From positions 6,816,936-6,880,935 of the forward strand of contig JAUCBN010000017.1 of NCBI GenBank assembly GCA_035048815.1: 64,000 nucleotides of DNA, in the 5' to 3' direction. Below, piece after piece: positions 33,190 through 43,244 of this stretch. A program made the position numbers and the translations under genes. The notes under the pieces are model-generated. The model was not told where the DNA came from and ran no database searches. It was given only the letters and a program-made list of their open reading frames with translations. Each line of letters opens with the position of its first letter. The stretch's first letter is position 1. This DNA comes from Abelmoschus esculentus. Taxonomy: Eukaryota; Streptophyta; Magnoliopsida; Malvales; Malvaceae.

Positions 33190-35068
33190 TGTAGCGACCC
33201 CTTTTTTAAATAAAAATATTTAAAAAAACAGTTTAAGTTTGGTGGAGTTTGAAAATTCGGTATCCGAAGATGACACCTGAAGAACAGGATGTCACTCTTA
33301 ATAGAATCCCGTTAACATTCAAAAATTAGTTAATCGGTTAGAGTCGCCATCGATCGTTCAAAAAGGTGGATCGAACACCGAGAAAACAAAACCAGAGATG
33401 GGTTCGGGAGTTGGTTACGTTTGGGGAAGGATTAACACTCCCATAACGCCCAAAAATTGGTACCTAAAGGTTTGCATCATAATTTTTAAGAAAATATAAT
33501 ATTCGAATTAAATTAATTTTTAATTTAAGATGCATATCCTAATATCCACGACAATTCGAAGAAGATAACACCCGAAGAACGAGATGTTACTCCCAATAGA
33601 ATATATCGGGATAATAATTATAATGAACCATAAAAATAATTATATAAAAATAACAATATATAAATAAAAGTATATAACTGCATCCATAATATAATAATAT
33701 TATTAACACGTGCAAATAAAATAATAAGAAATGAAATGCATATAACTGTACAACATATTTACATTCATAAACATAAAGTAATACATGAATGACGGGAAAT
33801 ATAAAATTCATATTAAAATCATTAATAGATATTAAGAAACAAGTATGAAAATAAATTTACACACGATTATATTTACGTGTATACACTGTACAAAAGCATA
33901 ATAATATTATTAATATTATTGATAAAGGATTGAAAATGAAATTAAATTAAAAGGATCAAATTTAAAATAATTAAGGGACACGATTGCAAAGACTTTAAGC
34001 TACCGAGGACCAAGGGGATGAATAATTTAAAGCGGAAGAACTATTATGATATTTTTACCATTTTTAATTAGGTTGTCCAGATCAAATCGAATAAGCAGTG
34101 AAATTAGGTGACTGAATTATAAAGAAATATAGAGGTAATTACAAAATAATTAACACTTAAAGGGATCAAATCTGGTATTGTACTAAGAGGAAAGGCTAAA
34201 ACATTAAGCGCTGAGAGATAAGGGACTAAGTGTGCAATTTTACCTTTTACCTTAAACTACGTATAAGATAAAAGTAGGATCTGGTGTAGTTTTTTGCTTT
34301 ACAATTTCCAACCGGCAGCACCATTTCTTTATCTCTCTATTCCTCTTCCCCACAGTGATCGATTGAAGGATATTCACGGTGGCTGGTCGCTCACCGGCGA
34401 TGGCTACCGCCGTCGAAGATCGTTGGAGATTCAAAGCACCCAACTTTCCGAAAGCTTTTGACACGTGGAGTTCAAATATGAACTCGGATTTTTGAATGGA
34501 AGCGTGTACAAGTGTATATCTACGAAAAAAGTTAAGTCGATTTGAATATTTTTTTTTTTACTATTTTCTTTTGATTATTCTCTCTTTTTCTCGGATATCA
34601 AATCTAGAGATTTTTTTTTGTGGCAAATATTCTTTTTTTATTTGAATCTGAAGGGAAAAGATCCCCTTCTCAATTATATGTTTCGAGTTTTATACTCAAT
34701 TTTAAAAGTATTAAATAATATAAAATCCTTCATCTTGTTCTTGTTTCTGCCCATCGATCTGATGTGATTCAGAATATAATCTTCTTTTCTTTTACTTTGC
34801 AGGCTCCATTTAATTTCTAGGCGGTGGTGGCAGCATGGAGAGGCGGTAGCCGGCCCTCTGATAAATGAAAGAGCGACACGTGGCACTTTGTATGGAGGCG
34901 GATGGCAGAGAGGTATTGTGGCTAGGGTTATCAAGGGTTAGGTTATTAGGTTTTGTTATTTTAGGATTAAGGTTAGGTTATTGGATATGGTCTGATAGGT
35001 GTATTAGGCTAATGGGTTTAGTGTAATAGATTTTTAGTTTGTGGGCCCATTAAAAATGTGTTATTACA
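33190..35068 (-). repeat. 5' LTR of the Tat-type element
   Basis: 1879 bp, + strand TGTAGCGACCCC..GTTATTACA, followed by the GCATC duplication. The Tat promoter should lie here, on the - strand. Confidence 0.9.
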
Positions 35069-35215
35069 GCATCTTGGAGGGTTTAATGATTATTATGCAT
35101 ATGGAGGAAAAGAATATAAAGCATGAATGTCTTCTTCAAGCATAAATATGAAAAAATACATGAAGGTGACTTTCAAGGCCATACATATATACAATTTGCT
35201 CTGTCACAAGTATTT
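35069..35215 (+). pseudogene. Captured apyrase fragment, continuation
   Basis: After the nested element, apyrase similarity resumes at once: 'GGFNDYYAYGGKEYKA' (family pattern G-F/C-D-x-Y-x-Y-G-G-x-x-Y-K), then 'SSSSINM' and 'KVTFKAIHI' in the region that precedes the next conserved block. Relative to the frame at 20129 it is shifted by one base, and a TGA follows 'KEYKA' at 35124. The similarity fades after about 35215. Together with 19551-20129 it covers roughly the middle half of the family length. Confidence 0.7.
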
Positions 35216-35269
35216 TTATATGGCAAGGTGTTTCTTGAGCATTAATTTGCCTTGGTCGAGTTCTTACGC

Positions 35270-35386
35270 AAATGGTTATCAAGTCCACAAAATCCTTCCA
35301 GCTATCTCAGAAGCTATCTTCGTCATTTATTGGGTGATTCAGCAGACAATAAACTTGCGTTGGAATCTTGAGGATAAAGTTCTGTT
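35270..35386 (+). pseudogene. Gypsy pol C-terminal (chromodomain) tail
   Basis: The frame reads 'QVHKILPAISEAI' then 'VIQQTINLRWNLEDKVLLK'. This parallels the end of plant chromovirus integrase: L-P-x-x-E-A-T-W-E, then I-Q-Q-x-F-P, then L-E-D-K-V-x-L-K-G. The chromodomain tryptophans are lost. It ends against the polypurine tract of the outer element, where pol should end. With the gag start near 18582, it brackets the captured genes. Confidence 0.6.
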
Positions 35387-35400
35387 AAAGGTGGGGTTAA
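35387..35400 (+). other. Polypurine tract of the gene-capturing element
   Basis: AAAGGTGGGGTTAA directly precedes the 3' LTR. Confidence 0.7.
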
Positions 35401-35661
35401 TGTTATGAACCTAAAAATATTTTATCGTGGGGAGTACTCAAATTAGTTAGTTTTTTAGATGGTGGTATTATCGGTATAAATAAGTCAAAGAGACTCTAAG
35501 GAAAAGTTATGAATATTGTAAACATTGGCTGCGTCTAATTCTCTCCCTATTCCTTTATTATTATTATTATCTTCTTTCTTTGTTCTACAAATTTTCTTTC
35601 TATTAATCAATTCAATCTTTGAGTATTTCATTTCTTATCTTTGTTATTTGAGATCATAACA
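35401..35661 (+). repeat. 3' LTR of the gene-capturing gypsy element
   Basis: 261 bp, TGTTATGAACC..GATCATAACA, followed by the TATTA duplication. Confidence 0.9.
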
Positions 35662-35666
35662 TATTA

Positions 35667-36473
35667 TCATAAGATAAAGAAATCATAAAAAAAATTATAG
35701 ATATTTTATTAAAGAACGAAAGACAGAATAAAAAATAAAATTTAAGAGAGAGTATAAAAATATAAACTCGAATTTAATTTCATAATTATCTTAACAATTA
35801 AGCAAGAATAATGGCAGCAAAACTAGATGACATGACAACATTTTGATCTCATAAAACATGGCAGCGATTAAGGAAATGAATTTGGCAGCAATTAGAATTC
35901 TCCTTAAGCGGTTTATGATACTATAAATATAGGTAATATATAGTTGTATGCAGGGATGTTTGAAAATATTTAATTTGATTTATTAGATCTGATTATCTGA
36001 CTACTCAAATATAAATAATCAAGTATTTATTCAGAATTTTTTTATTTGGATCGAATATCTGGTCAGTCATTTTTTGAGTTGGACCTGGGTCACAAAATTG
36101 AAAAATTTTGGGTACTCAATTATTCTCGGATACCCGTTTTCTATATATTATTTTTTTTTATTTTAAATATAGTTATTATTTGGACAAAATATCCTTATAA
36201 TTATTATATTCTCAAATCAAATAACCTAATTTTTAAATCTCAATCTCTCAAATTTTATTTTTTTAAAAAATTAAGAAATCATGATAAAAAATAGGATTCA
36301 TTATAAAATAATAAATTTAATTTTCGAGTTGGCAAAATTCAAACTTTACTCGTTTAAATATGTATTATTTTTACCTTTGCATTAACCAAGACAAAAATCA
36401 ACTCAAGATTTTTTACCATTTAAATCATTAATTTTTGTATATTAAAATAAATTAAATTAATTAAAAGTATAAA
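35667..36473. other. AT-rich intergenic sequence
   Basis: No gene. A stretch near 36050-36140 ('gttggacctgggtc', 'ggatacccg') resembles the dispersed repeat at 38640. Confidence 0.5.
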
Positions 36474-37674
36474 GGCATAAAGATAATTTTAACCCTTAAC
36501 GTTTATAATTTTTATTATTTTGACCTTTATTCTTTTTTTAGATAAATTTAGCCCTTAACTTATATTTTTTTTGACAAATATCTTATTTTTTAACTAGCAT
36601 GTTAACTGGACTGTTAAAAACTTAACGATGATGACATGTCATATGCATATGATAATATATTTTAAATGACGTAACATCTAACCTATTAAATACATATATA
36701 TGAAATATAATTTTATTTCAATATAAAATATAAAATAATTAAAATTTAAATAATATATTAAAAATTAATTATTTCTAAAATAAAAGGCTACTAAACATTC
36801 TCAACCCTAACTACAATAGAATCAAAATTCTATCTTACAAAAATATGAACACAAACCGAAAAGGTATGACTTTGTAGAGTTTGCTACCAGTAAATCAAAG
36901 GTAAGAAATTTTGATACTAATCAATTGGGTTTTATTGTACTTAGAATTTAGTATTTTATTATTTTAATAAAAACTCAATTGATTAATAACAAAATATCTT
37001 ATCTTTGATTCACCGGTAATAAACTCTACAAAACCCTTTCTTTTCGGACTATGTTCATATTTTTTAAGATAAGATTTTGATTCTATTGGAGTTAAGATTG
37101 AGAACTTTTAGTAGCATTTTGTTTTAAAATTAAATTAATTTTTAATATTTTATTTGAATTTGATTTTTTTATATTTTATATTAGGATAAAATTATATTTC
37201 ATATATATATATTTGATATTTTAGATTTTATGTCATTTAAAATATATTATTATATACATATGACATGTCATCATCCTTAAATTTTTAACACCCTAGTTAA
37301 CGAGAAATTATATTATGGATAAGTCCTATCACGTGTCCATGGGACCAACCAATAAAAATCATCCATCTCTTATTTTTTTATGTCATATTTTTCTAAGTGA
37401 ATTTTCGCTTGGAAAATTTGTTTTCAAAACTAATTAACAGTAAATATGAGTGAAAATTCACTTAGAAAAATATGAAATGAATGGTTTTTAGTTGTTGGTT
37501 TCATGGATGACGTGGTTGGGCTTACTCATGATATAATTTTTCCTAGTTAACATGCTAGTTAAAAAATAAGATATTTGTCAAAAAGATATAGGTTAAGGGC
37601 TAAATTTATCCAAAGAAAGAATAAGAACCAAAATGATAAAAATTATAAACGTTAGGGTTAAAATTATCTTTATA
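36474..37674. mobile_element. Foldback (MULE-like) element with long inverted arms
   Basis: The left arm begins GGCATAAAGATAATTTTAACCC and the right arm ends 'gggttaaaattatctttata'. The arms are imperfect inverted copies over about 450-500 bases on each side: for example 'ttgacaaatatcttattttttaactagcat' at 36575 is mirrored at 37552-37585. A 241-bp MITE sits in the right arm. No transposase coding sequence. The 9-bp flanks do not match, so an end may be lost. The same family occurs at 43245-43873 with a perfect 9-bp duplication. Confidence 0.7.
37302..37542. mobile_element. MITE with 9-bp target duplication, nested in the foldback element
   Basis: Perfect CTAGTTAAC flanks (37293-37301 and 37543-37551). 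The termini are imperfect inverted repeats of about 100 bases starting GA(G/A)AAATTATAT. The host sequence reads through once the MITE is left out, as the opposite arm shows. A 9-bp duplication is typical of Mutator-like elements. Confidence 0.8.
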
Positions 37675-38282
37675 TCTTATGCAAATTGGGTCTTAAATTT
37701 TATATTTAGATTATATAATTCAAAATTTTAAATTTATGTATATTTTTTAAGATTAAATTTAAGATTTATAAAAAATAAATAAAAAAACAGATAAAATTTT
37801 AAATTTTAAATTTATGTATATTTTTTAAATGAGATGGGAAATTTGACTTTGCAGCATTATTGATAGAAGGTCAATATGATTTTGAAGCATATTATATTTC
37901 TCAATTATCTCACAAAAACATCGAACAATCAAAATTGTCTGTACAACAACTCAGTTTCAAACATTATAAAATCTGAAAAATCACAATGGTCGGACAGACT
38001 ACCATAAAAAAATATTTTAAAGATGAATTATATATTAGTCAAATAATATTATTAAATTTAAAAGCATGTTAATCTAATAATAAATTTTAATTATATTATT
38101 AGTCTATTAAAATTGATGATATAACCGAATTTTTAAAATTAGTATATAATAACGTAGTAAAATTTTAACGATTTAAAAATATAATTAAATTTAATTCTAA
38201 AAGACTGTTAATTCTTAATTCAGTGATATAGTTGATAAATTTAAAATTCAATAATATCTTGTGAGATTTATTCTTTTAATAT
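37675..38282. other. AT-rich intergenic sequence
   Basis: Nothing recognised. Confidence 0.5.
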
Positions 38283-38360
38283 TTATCCAAAAAAAAGAAT
38301 AGGGACCAAAATAACAAAAATTATAAACGATAAGGGTGAAAATTATCTTTATGTCATAGT
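38283..38360. repeat. Isolated right terminus of the GGCATAAA foldback family
   Basis: 'aaagaatagggaccaaaataacaaaaattataaacgataagggtgaaaattatcttta' matches the right ends at 37612-37674 and 43812-43872. No left arm of its own was found, so it is a fragment or a duplicated end of the 36474 element. Confidence 0.65.
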
Positions 38361-38639
38361 ATTACTCTATTTTCAAAAATAGTAATATTTCATATATAGT
38401 AAATTAGTAATAGTATTAGTCTATATATAGTATAAAATTTTTATATAATATACATTTTTTATATAATATAAATTTTCTATATATAGTATTAGTCTAATTT
38501 CTACTGCGTAATATTTATTTTTAATGAGATTTATGCTGGTGAAAGACGTTACATATTAAATAATTAATTCGAAATGAATGATTAACCATTCAACCAAAAT
38601 TTTATCGTTTTTTTACTTATTTGTACAAAATCAAACTTA

Positions 38640-38935
38640 ATAATTTTAATTAGTATAAATTTAAAACCCAAATTAATTCGACTTGAAACAAAACCGACTT
38701 GAAATAAATCTGACCTGAAATGTAACCGAACCGAAATCTACCCGACCTGAAATGAAATTGTTTATTATCCGATTTAGACCCTAACTGTTTGAACTCGACC
38801 TGAAATGGACCCGCACCCGATCCAAATCGAGTCAAAACATCAAATCAATCTGAAATGACCTGTATTCGATTTTAGCCAACCTAACAGTACCCGACCTGCA
38901 ACCCATCCAAGTAATTATTTTTACATCCCTACTCA
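38640..38935. repeat. 'cccgacctgaaat' dispersed repeat
   Basis: Short motifs 'gacctgaaat' and 'cccgacc' recur several times, and the segment ends 'atttttacatccct', the mirror of the 'agggatgacaa' start at 4226. It probably belongs to the same common repeat class. It lies about 230 bases upstream of the GT47 start codon. Confidence 0.5.
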
Positions 38936-38976
38936 TATACCCCTTTAATGCAGAAGATTTTTTTCACAACTTATTT

Positions 38977-38984
38977 TATAAATT
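38977..38984 (+). promoter_or_regulatory. Candidate TATA box for the GT47 gene
   Basis: TATAAATT lies about 185 bases before the start codon, leaving room for a 5' leader of about 150 bases. It is the best match in an AT-rich stretch, so chance is possible. Confidence 0.3.
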
Positions 38985-39166
38985 GGTAGGTAATGAATGT
39001 GACACCTAATAATCATCGCAAAACAAACGTGCATACAACTTTGGAACCAACCATACTACGTGCACCCATGTCCCCAGGCAACTTTGTTTTGTAAACAAAT
39101 GCAGCAGTCTCCCCCACTCTAGAAAAAACAGAAACAACGCACGAGTTGATTGTAAATCCGTCAGAT

Positions 39167-40804
39167 ATGGCAATTTCAATGTTCAAAAAGAAGACTAAAG
39201 CATCCAAAAAGGTTGAAACAAAGCAACATCAGTCTTCTGATACAATTTTGTTCAAAATTCTCTACCGTATTCCTGTTGCAATCTTCTTGTTGATCCTTAT
39301 CTTCCTTTGTTCTTCTTCCACCACTATCATCTCCGGGAAGTTCGTTCATGTATGCATTTCGTCGCGGAAGCTCAACAATCGGTACTGTCTCTCGGCAGGT
39401 ACACAACCCAACTTTGAAATCCCAATTCAAGAGTTGAGCAACAATGGTCCAATTAGTACTAATAGTACTAGTGCCAACATCAAAGAGGTAGTTGATATTG
39501 TTCGAGAAGACCCGAATTCGATCATCGGTAACAAGATCCGAAACAATGCCAGTGATGATGAAGTTTCCTTTGCTGTGAAGGTAGTTGAAACACAGGTACA
39601 AGTGCAACGGTCATGGATATCGAACATGAATCATGGCGCATCGTGTGAAGGGAGAGGGATTTATGTGTATGATTTGCCATCAAAGTTCAACAAGGACTTG
39701 GTAGGTCAATGTGGAGACATGATTCCTTGGACAAACATTTGCCCCTACTTCAACAACGATGCCATGGGAGAGCCGATTGCGAAGCTTGGGAACGGATGGT
39801 ATCACACTCATCAGTATGCATTGGAGCTGATCTTTCACACAAGGGCATTGAAGCATCGTTGCAGAGTTTTCGACGAAAACGAGGCGAAGCTGTTCTATGT
39901 TCCATATTATGGTGGTTTAGATATCTTAAGGTGGCACTTCAAGAATGTGTCTAATGATGTTAAAGACACCTTGGGGCTGGAGCTCGTTAAGTGGCTTGAA
40001 AACAAAAAACCTTGGCTCAAAAACTCCGGGAAGGATCATGTGTTTGTGTTGGGTAAAATTTCATGGGATTTCAGGAGAAGAAACGATGATTCATGGGGGA
40101 CTCGATTGCTAGAGCTCGATCAAATGCAGAACTCGTTGAAGTTGTTGATCGAACGTCAACCTTGGTACGTAAACGACATCGGAATCCCACATCCTACCTA
40201 CTTCCATCCCCATTCAGACGACGACATCATCACTTGGCAGCTGAATGTTATACGATCGAATCGCAAGAGCCTCATCAGTTTTGCAGGGGCAGCAAGGCCT
40301 GATGCACCAGAAAACATAAGGTCAATACTTATAAACCAATGCAATTCAGATGAAACCAAATGCAGGTTTCTAAATTGTGGTTCAGGTGAATGTAACAAAC
40401 CCGAATCGGTCATCGAGCTCTTCAAGGACTCCGAATTCTGCTTACAACCACCTGGTGATAGCCCAACAAGAAAATCGGTATTCGATTCGCTTGTTTCTGG
40501 TTGCATTCCGGTCCTTTTCGACCCATTTACAGCTTACTACCAATATCCCTGGCATTTACCAGAGGATCACAGCAAATATTCAGTGTTCATAGGGCAAGAA
40601 GAGGTGAGAGAGATGAAGGTCAACGTAGTGGAAAGGCTGATGAAGGTTCCTGCACGGGAGAGAGAAAACATGAGAAGGTTCATCGTTTATGAACTATTGC
40701 CTGGTTTGGTGTACGGAGACTCAAATTCTCAGCTCCAAAAATTCCAAGATGCATTTTCTATAGCAATTAACAACTTGCTTGCAAGGGTAAACAGAATTGA
40801 ATAA
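39167..40804 (+). CDS. GT47 exostosin-family glycosyltransferase, xyloglucan galactosyltransferase (MUR3-like)
   Basis: Members of this clade add galactose (or a related sugar) to xyloglucan side chains in the Golgi. The 545-residue frame has no intron. I start at the ATG at 39167 ('MAISMFKKKT'); the open frame extends 21 bases further upstream, but without an ATG. A short basic cytosolic tail (1-33) precedes a membrane anchor (about 34-54), giving a type II topology. A variable stem runs to about 158, then the exostosin domain from 'CEGRGIYVYDLP' (160) on. Conserved blocks include 'GNGWYHTHQYALELIFH', 'FYVPYYGGLDI', 'VLGKISWDFRR', 'GIPHPTYFHP', 'SFAGAARPD', 'FCLQPPGDSPTRKSVFD' (424-440) and 'SGCIPVLFD'. 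These match MUR3, including the G-D-S-x-T-R-x-S sugar-nucleotide region. Length is slightly under MUR3 itself. The exact acceptor position among clade members cannot be told from sequence. AATAAA overlaps the stop codon (40799-40804). It is the only intact gene here, with repeats on both sides. Confidence 0.93.
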   Translation: MAISMFKKKTKASKKVETKQHQSSDTILFKILYRIPVAIFLLILIFLCSSSTTIISGKFVHVCISSRKLNNRYCLSAGTQPNFEIPIQELSNNGPISTNSTSANIKEVVDIVREDPNSIIGNKIRNNASDDEVSFAVKVVETQVQVQRSWISNMNHGASCEGRGIYVYDLPSKFNKDLVGQCGDMIPWTNICPYFNNDAMGEPIAKLGNGWYHTHQYALELIFHTRALKHRCRVFDENEAKLFYVPYYGGLDILRWHFKNVSNDVKDTLGLELVKWLENKKPWLKNSGKDHVFVLGKISWDFRRRNDDSWGTRLLELDQMQNSLKLLIERQPWYVNDIGIPHPTYFHPHSDDDIITWQLNVIRSNRKSLISFAGAARPDAPENIRSILINQCNSDETKCRFLNCGSGECNKPESVIELFKDSEFCLQPPGDSPTRKSVFDSLVSGCIPVLFDPFTAYYQYPWHLPEDHSKYSVFIGQEEVREMKVNVVERLMKVPARERENMRRFIVYELLPGLVYGDSNSQLQKFQDAFSIAINNLLARVNRIE

Positions 40805-40888
40805 ATGGTTCTTGAATATTGCTTATTTTCTTTGTTTTATGAGGTTAGATAAGGGAAATGTAATTTTTGAATTGCACCTTTTGGTACC

Positions 40889-42755
40889 ACATTATAAGAA
40901 AACTAAAATTGGTGGGTACAACTCGACTCGTGATAAGTAAAAGCTTTTATTGCTCGACGCGTTGATCGTTAAGCTCGTTAAAATTGTGTTTTACTCGTGC
41001 TCGTTAAAATATTTTTGTTATTCAATTTGAATCGTTGCTCGTTAAGCTCACCGAAAAACTTACCTTATTTTTAACTAAAATTAAAATTTAATAATACTAT
41101 ATGAGGCTTAATAATTAATATTAACATGAATTAATAAATCTAACCAAAAATATCAAATGAGTGTATAAAACACTTTCAAAAGTCAAAATTTGAAAGTAAC
41201 AATCTATAAAGACACCAAACTAGCGTATTAAAATTAAAGTAATTTTTCACAAATTAATAATTATTATAAGAAAACTAAAATTGGTGGGTACAACTCGACT
41301 TGTGATAAGTAAAAAATTTTATTGCTCGACGCGTTACTCGTTAAGCTCGTTAAAATTGTGTTTGACTCGTACTCGTTAAAATATTTTTATTATTCAATTT
41401 GAATAGTTGCTCGTTAAGTTCACTGAAAAACTTACCTTATTTTTAACTAAAATTAAAATTTAATAATACTATATGAGGCTTAATAATTAATATTAACATG
41501 AATTAATAAATCTAACTAAAAATATCAAATGAGTGTATAAAACACTTTCAAAAGTCAAAATTTGAAAGTAACAATCTATAAAGACACCAAACTAGCGTAT
41601 TAAAATTAAAGTAATTTTTCACAAATTAATAATTACTAATAATTATTATAAGAAAACTAAAATTGGTGGGTACAACTCGACTCGTAATAAGTAAAAATTT
41701 TTATTGCTCGACTCGTTGCTCGTTAAGCTCGTTAAAATTGTGTTTGACTCGTGCTCGTTAAAATATTATTCAATTTGAATCGTTGCTCGCTAAGCTCACC
41801 GAAAAACTTACCTTATTTTTAACTAAAATTGAAATTTAATAATACTATATGAGGCTTAATAATTAATATTAACATGAATTAATAAATCTAACCAAAAATA
41901 TCAAATGAGTGTATAAAACACTTTCAAAAGTCAAAATTTGAAAGTAACAATCTATAAACACACCAAACTAGCGTATTAAAATTAAAGTAATTTTTCACAA
42001 ATTAATAATTATTATAAGAAAACTAAAATTGGTGGGTACAACTCGATTTGTGATAAGTAAAAAAATTTATTGCTCGACGCATTGCTCGTTAAGCTCGTTA
42101 AAATTGTGTTTGACTCATGCTCGTAAAAATATTTTTGTTATTCAATTTGAATAGTTGCTCGTTAAGTTCACTGAAAAACTTACCTTATTTTTAACTAAAA
42201 TTTAAATTTAATAATACTATATGAGGCTTAATAATTAATATTAACATGAATTAATAAATCTAACTAAAAATATCAAATGAGTGTATAAAACACTTTCAAA
42301 AGTCAAAATTTGAAAGTAATAATCTATAAAGACACTAAACTAGCGTATTAAAATTAAAGTAATTTTTCACAAATTAATAATTATCAATAATTATTATAAG
42401 AAAACTAAAATTGGTGGGTACAACTCGACTCGTAATAAGTAAAAAATTTTATTGCTCGACTCGTTGCTCGTTAAGCTCGTTAAAATTGTGTTTGACTCGT
42501 GCTCGTTAAAATATTATTCAATTTGAATCGTTGCTCGTTAAGCTCACTAAAAAACTTACCTTATTTTTAACTAAAATTGAAATTTAATAATACTATATGA
42601 GGCTTAATAATTAATATTAACATGAATTAATAAATCTAACCAAAAATATCAAATGAGTGTATAAAACATTTTCAAAAGTCAAAATTTGAAAGTAACAATC
42701 TATAAAGACACCAAACTAGCGTATTAAAATTAAAGTAATTTTTCACAAATTAATA
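40889..42755. repeat. Five-copy tandem array of a ~370-bp unit with dimeric order
   Basis: The marker 'ttggtgggtacaactcga' occurs at about 40909, 41281, 41663, 42029 and 42411, giving spacings of 372, 382, 366 and 382. Each unit holds 'tgctcgttaagctcgttaaa', 'ttaccttatttttaactaaa' and 'gacaccaaactagcg' in the same order. Copies 2 and 4 share 'gaatagttgctcgttaagtt', while copies 1, 3 and 5 share 'gaatcgttgctcg'; copies 3 and 5 also share a short deletion and extra 'aataattattat' at their left side. The true repeat is thus a dimer of about 748 bases. It starts about 85 bases after the GT47 stop codon. No coding sequence. Confidence 0.9.
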
Positions 42756-43235
42756 ATTATTATTTAGATTTATCTTTTGAATGTAATAATTTTAAAGTAA
42801 TTACAAAAAAATATTTTAAAAATATTATGACTTGCTCGTGAACTTATCGAGTAGAGTTAGACTTTACTCGATTCAACTTGTTAAGGTATCGAGTCAAGTT
42901 TGAGCCGAACTAACCCAAATCGAGTATTTATCAGGTTTTGACTGATCGAATTTGAGCAACTTACGAGCTTCTCAACTCGTTAAGCACCACTAGCTACAAC
43001 TAGACGAGTGTCTTGACCATCATCATCATCTTTCTTCGAGCATACATCTCCATCGAAGCTTGACCTAAGCATGCACTTCAACTCCATCTTGAAACTTTGT
43101 TTGATTTGAATATGAATCAAAGCTTGTGTCTTGGTGAGTGTTTTTTCCTTATCAATTTGTTAAATATCTCAACCTAGTGAATTTAATTTCAAGATAGAGT
43201 TATGGATAGATAAATTGGACACAAGGTTTAAGGGA
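42756..43235. other. Array flank with divergent 'ctcgttaag' motifs
   Basis: 42830-42990 contains 'actcgattcaactt', 'gagcaacttacgagcttctc' and 'aactcgttaagc', of the same style as the array and in inverse sense, so the array may be the amplified interior of a single element. No target duplication found. The remainder (43000-43235) is unrecognised. Confidence 0.4.
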
Positions 43236-43244
43236 TTGTTTTAA

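Larger units (their letters stand above)
20130..35068 (-). mobile_element. Tat/Ogre-type gypsy element, gag only, hosting a copia element
   Basis: LTRs of about 1.88 kb (20130-22011 and 33190-35068) are flanked by the perfect duplication GCATC (20125-20129 and 35069-35073). On the - strand the LTR runs TGTAATAACC..GGTCGCTACA. A primer site (33170-33187) and a polypurine tract (22012-22027) fix the - orientation. The only coding remnant is gag (25673-27076), whose zinc-knuckle form and conserved 'LPPKFKTLDFDKYDRTTCP' block match Tat/Ogre gag. No protease, RT or integrase was found in the 3.6 kb between gag and the 3' LTR; that space holds three sets of tandem repeats. It is therefore a non-autonomous derivative. 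It is inserted in the captured apyrase fragment and carries a copia at 27306-32173. Confidence 0.85.
18303..35661 (+). mobile_element. Gene-capturing (Pack-type) gypsy element, interrupted by a nested Tat element
   Basis: Short LTRs (18303-18560 and 35401-35661) run TGTTATGA..TCATAACA and are flanked by the perfect duplication TATTA (18298-18302 and 35662-35666). A primer site follows the left LTR and a polypurine tract precedes the right, so orientation is +. Once the nested element at 20130-35068 is discounted, the interior is only about 1.9 kb: a gag start, a palmitoyl-protein thioesterase fragment, an apyrase fragment and a pol tail ending in a chromodomain-type 'LEDKV' sequence. Protease, RT, RNase H and integrase are absent, so it could only have moved with proteins from another copy. 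The short LTRs and chromodomain tail suggest a Reina-like chromovirus (inference). The LTRs differ at roughly one base in ten by eye, more than the LTRs of the nested element. Confidence 0.85.

Noticed and set aside
35216..35400. A third captured gene downstream of apyrase
   Set aside because: The 'SEAI..VIQQ..LEDKV' pattern fits the end of chromovirus pol better, so I call it the element's own tail.
39146..39166. A start for GT47 upstream of 39167
   Set aside because: The frame is open but the codon at 39146 is TTG; the first ATG is at 39167, with G at +4.
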